Origin: CAZPQK01 sp964588695
Lineage (GTDB): Bacteria > Krumholzibacteriota > Krumholzibacteriia > WVZY01 > JAKEHA01
Assembly (NCBI GenBank): GCA_964588695.1
Contig: CAZPQK010000021.1
Coordinates: 1-16,944 of the forward strand
DNA length: 16,944 nt
Direction: 5' to 3'
In this document: positions 15,499-16,944 of the stretch, in pieces
How positions within the stretch are numbered: position 1 is the stretch's first letter
Layout: the number at the start of each line of letters is the position of its first letter
Program-made: the position numbers and the translations under genes
Notes under the pieces: model-generated
The model's database searches: none
What the model was told of the DNA's origin: nothing
The model's input: only the letters and a program-made list of their open reading frames with translations

Positions 15499-16060
15499 CG
15501 TCGTTGTTTAGTTCTCGGTACAACCATGCTTTTGCATGTTGCCAGTGGCGCTGAACCGTTCGCGCCGATAGACCCAACGAAGTCGCTATTTCCTCGTTCT
15601 TTAATCCACCGAAGAAGCGCATCTCGACAATTTCGCTCATTTGTGGGTCGACCACTTGGAGACGCGTTAACGCGTCGTCTAATGCGACAAGGTCGGGAGA
15701 TTTTTGGGGGCGCGAAACATTTTTCGCAAGCTCGAGAGGAGCGGGAACTTCACCGCTGCCGCGCTTCGCGGCTTTCCTTGTGCGCGCATAGTCCACCAGG
15801 ATACGGCGGATAGCGCGCGAAGCGACGGCAAAGAACTGATGACGGTTTTTCCAGTCGTCAAAGGATTGGTCGACGAGTTTTAAGTACGCTTCGTTGACCA
15901 GGGCGGTCGGCTCTAAAGTGTGGTTGGTGCGCTCGCTTCGAAGTTGATTGCGGGCAACGCCCTTTAACTCGTCGTATATGCGGTTGTAGAGCGCTTCAGC
16001 GGCCGACGCGTCGGACCTGGCAGCGCGCAGTAGTTCGGTAATATCGGGTTGAGGCGCCAT
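15491..16060 (-). CDS. ECF-type RNA polymerase sigma factor (kinase-linked family)
   Basis: 189 residues, matching the sigma-70 ECF subfamily that is encoded beside Ser/Thr kinases. The region 2 part (~15-95: AEALYNRIYDELKGVARNQL, TALVNEAYLKLVDQ, NRHQFFAVASRAIRRILVDY) and region 4 (~125-185: QMSEIVEMRFFGGLKNEEIA, GLSARTVQRHWQHAKAWLYR with the helix-turn-helix) are complete. No anti-sigma gene is adjacent; in this family activity is thought to be controlled by the neighbouring kinase, which is encoded next with an 8-nt overlap. No Shine-Dalgarno precedes the ATG at 16060, and a -10-like TATACT lies just 7 nt upstream, so the mRNA may be leaderless. It may direct transcription of the subtilase and surface genes nearby (inference). 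Confidence 0.95.
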   Translation of the reverse strand: MAPQPDITELLRAARSDASAAEALYNRIYDELKGVARNQLRSERTNHTLEPTALVNEAYLKLVDQSFDDWKNRHQFFAVASRAIRRILVDYARTRKAAKRGSGEVPAPLELAKNVSRPQKSPDLVALDDALTRLQVVDPQMSEIVEMRFFGGLKNEEIATSLGLSARTVQRHWQHAKAWLYRELNNDDA

Positions 16061-16067
16061 CCGTTTC

Positions 16068-16073
16068 AGTATA
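16068..16073 (-). promoter_or_regulatory. Candidate -10 element of the sigma-kinase unit
   Basis: On the - strand TATACT lies 7 nt before the sigma-factor ATG, so transcription would begin at or next to the start codon. I see no good -35 hexamer at 16-18 nt, so the call rests on the -10 match and the missing RBS. Confidence 0.35.
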
Positions 16074-16268
16074 GCAGTTGTTCGAAGGAGTGGGTTGGAT
16101 AGTCAGGGCGCCGCGCGTTGGGCGCCTGGAGAGGTGATACGGTAGCGTTGGCTACGGTTGCGAGATGCGACATTGCCGTGGGCTACATCGCCGAGGACTG
16201 CGGCAGCGTGATGCTGCGGTGGCGAAAAACACGGTAGCGTGTATTCCGATAGGACGGAAGGGACAGTC

Positions 16269-16353
16269 GGTATAGCCGTGATACCTTCGCCGTGAAGGTG
16301 ATTGGGTGATCGCGCGCAGTCGCCGCGCAAGGCGAGCGCTAGCGTTTGCGCGG
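16269..16353 (+). repeat. Dispersed palindromic repeat, copy 4, with flanking hairpins
   Basis: The core at 16286-16310 differs from copies 1 and 2 at two positions (TTCGCC at the start, GGGTGAT at the end). It is directly preceded by hairpin GGTAT/ATACC (16269-16285) and followed by CGCGCGCAG and an 8-bp stem CCGCGCAA...TTGCGCGG (16323-16353). The block GCGCTAGCGTTTGCG resembles GCGCTAACGCTTAGCG after copy 3, with an extra ~16 nt between. It lies 11 nt past the end of the second HNH gene on that gene's downstream side. Confidence 0.85.
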
Positions 16354-16363
16354 TTGCCTGCAG

Positions 16364-16944
16364 TCACCCACTTGTAGTTCCGGGCCGGTTGCCGCACGTG
16401 GATGTTTCGATGCGGCGATTGCGCTTCCCAAATTCACGCGCCGCAAGCAGTTGGTTGTGCGCGCTGCATAGTAAACGCAGGTTCTCCGGCGTATGTTTTC
16501 CCCCGCGAGCGAACGGGCGAATGTGATCTATGTGCAAGTGTCGAGTTTCGTCGCAGCGTTTGCCGTCGGGATCGACGTAACGGCATTGACCGTCGTCGCG
16601 GGCGTAAACCTTATCGCGAATCTGCCGTGGAATCGTGCGAGAAGGACTGCCCGCAGGGCTGGGTGGATTTGGCGTGGGCGGTTGCGCGTTTTGAGTAGTA
16701 GGACGCTTCGCAGCTTTGCCAACTTGCGCGTTGATCCGGTTCACTGCGCGCAAAGCGCGCTGAATTTCACACGCGCTTACGCGCGAGTTTGGTTGCTCCG
16801 TGCTTGCTGACTTCTCGGCGCGCAGAGCGCGCTTTTGCTCCCGTCTCACGGGGTCGTGCTTATCCAAGTAGCATTCCAACAAAAGATCAAACATCTGCTC
16901 GGTGCTCGCGTTGCCTTTCATGCGGTTGCTGGCCAACGCCATCA
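16364..16944 (-). CDS. HNH endonuclease-like protein, C-terminal part (HNH copy 2, cut by window end)
   Basis: At least 193 codons remain; the 5' part lies beyond the window, and the Met near 16942 matches an internal Met of copy 1 (VMALASNRM), so it is not the start. The order matches copy 1: MALASNRMKGNASTEQMF, Lys/Arg-rich linker, Pro/Thr-rich linker, then the HNH domain with the CRYVDPDGKRC zinc-type pair, HLHIDHIRPF, the Asn of PENLRLLC and the His of SAHN. Over the ~73 residues from SPSR to REFG I count seven differences from copy 1. It differs by a 24-residue in-frame insertion after KRALRA and by an unrelated tail (KRNRRIETSTCGNRPGTTSG). The catalytic residues are intact, so it is probably functional if the missing half is. 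Confidence 0.85.
   Translation of the reverse strand, partial: MALASNRMKGNASTEQMFDLLLECYLDKHDPVRREQKRALRAEKSASTEQPNSRVSACEIQRALRAVNRINAQVGKAAKRPTTQNAQPPTPNPPSPAGSPSRTIPRQIRDKVYARDDGQCRYVDPDGKRCDETRHLHIDHIRPFARGGKHTPENLRLLCSAHNQLLAAREFGKRNRRIETSTCGNRPGTTSG
16746..16832. repeat. Two GCGCGC palindromes flanking a 72-nt in-frame insertion in HNH copy 2
   Basis: GCGCGCAAAGCGCGC (16746-16760) and GCGCGCAGAGCGCGC (16818-16832) are 72 nt apart. Copy 1 has a single such palindrome at the same place. The unit between them carries a further CGCGC-tta-CGCGCG-like palindrome (about 16772-16784). The arrangement looks like an insertion or duplication that left the palindrome on both sides and preserved the frame (RALRA repeated). 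Confidence 0.8.

Larger units (their letters stand above)
16061..16363. other. Hairpin-dense intergenic region upstream of the sigma factor
   Basis: No gene is supported here. Short stems are packed along it: CAG(G)GCGCC/GGCGCCTG (16104-16128, one bulge), GTAGC-gttg-GCTAC (16142-16155), GCAGC-gtgat-GCTGC (16203-16217), ACAC-ggtagc-GTGT (16229-16242), GGTAT-agccgtg-ATACC (16269-16285), the dispersed repeat core (16286-16310) and CCGCGCAA/TTGCGCGG (16323-16353). The motif CGGYAGCGT recurs three times (16140, 16201, 16232). It resembles a mosaic of palindromic repeat units. It also contains whatever promoter drives the - strand sigma gene. Confidence 0.65.

Noticed and set aside
3454..16310. CRISPR array from the four repeat copies
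   Set aside because: The copies are kilobases apart, not regularly spaced, and there are no spacers or cas genes.
16103..16397. Short - strand frames in the hairpin region (16103-16330, 16152-16397)
   Set aside because: Composition follows the palindromic repeats (the SPNHLHGE segment is just the repeat core translated); no RBS and no recognisable fold.

Overview
The window looks like a chromosomal segment from a bacterium of the FCB superphylum (the assemblage containing Bacteroidetes, Eisenbacteria, Krumholzibacteria, Zixibacteria and relatives), probably an uncultured lineage. Three things support this. The 16S rRNA 3' end (1-244) has the Bacteroidetes-like GTCAAG and GGGACTAAGTCG strands of helix 44, but keeps a normal GGATCACCTCC tail, and most genes here carry strong GGAGG-type ribosome binding sites. 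The protein at 5146-8304 ends in a YPNPFNP...KMVLIK sorting domain (type IX secretion/FlgD-like) typical of FCB bacteria. An ECF sigma factor overlaps a TPR-tailed Ser/Thr kinase, an arrangement frequent in such lineages and in Acidobacteria and Planctomycetes. I cannot place it below that level.

Layout, left to right. (1) 1-395: 3' end of a 16S rRNA gene followed about 110 nt later by a strong intrinsic terminator and no spacer tRNA or 23S, so the rRNA genes appear unlinked. (2) 413-3999: an accessory block with a KAP-type P-loop NTPase (+), then an XRE helix-turn-helix protein and an HNH endonuclease-like protein (both -). (3) 4000-4551: a non-coding, hairpin-containing stretch. (4) 4552-4941: a small PhnB/glyoxalase-fold (VOC) protein. 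(5) 5146-9757: two exported + strand proteins, a 1052-residue glycine-rich/beta-propeller protein with a T9SS-type tail and a 442-residue Cys-tailed lipoprotein, closed by a terminator at 9784-9809. (6) 16060-9913 on the - strand: ECF sigma factor, transmembrane Ser/Thr kinase with TPRs, and a subtilisin-family lipoprotein, probably one transcription unit with the first two genes overlapping by 8 nt. (7) 16061-16363: a dense run of small hairpins. (8) 16364-16944: the 3' part of a second HNH gene, closely related to the first and running off the window.

The most interesting structure that the genes do not explain is a dispersed repeat with a 25-bp core around the palindrome TTCACCGTGAA, present four times in the same orientation (3454, 4393, 9877, 16286) and flanked by GC-rich sequence and copy-specific hairpins. 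One copy lies in frame inside the first HNH gene, one lies upstream of it, one sits just past the end of the second HNH gene, and one overlaps the 3' end of the subtilase gene. The second HNH gene also carries a 72-nt in-frame insertion bounded by 15-bp GCGCGC palindromes. Together these suggest a palindromic element able to sit in coding sequence, possibly linked to the HNH proteins; that link is a hypothesis.
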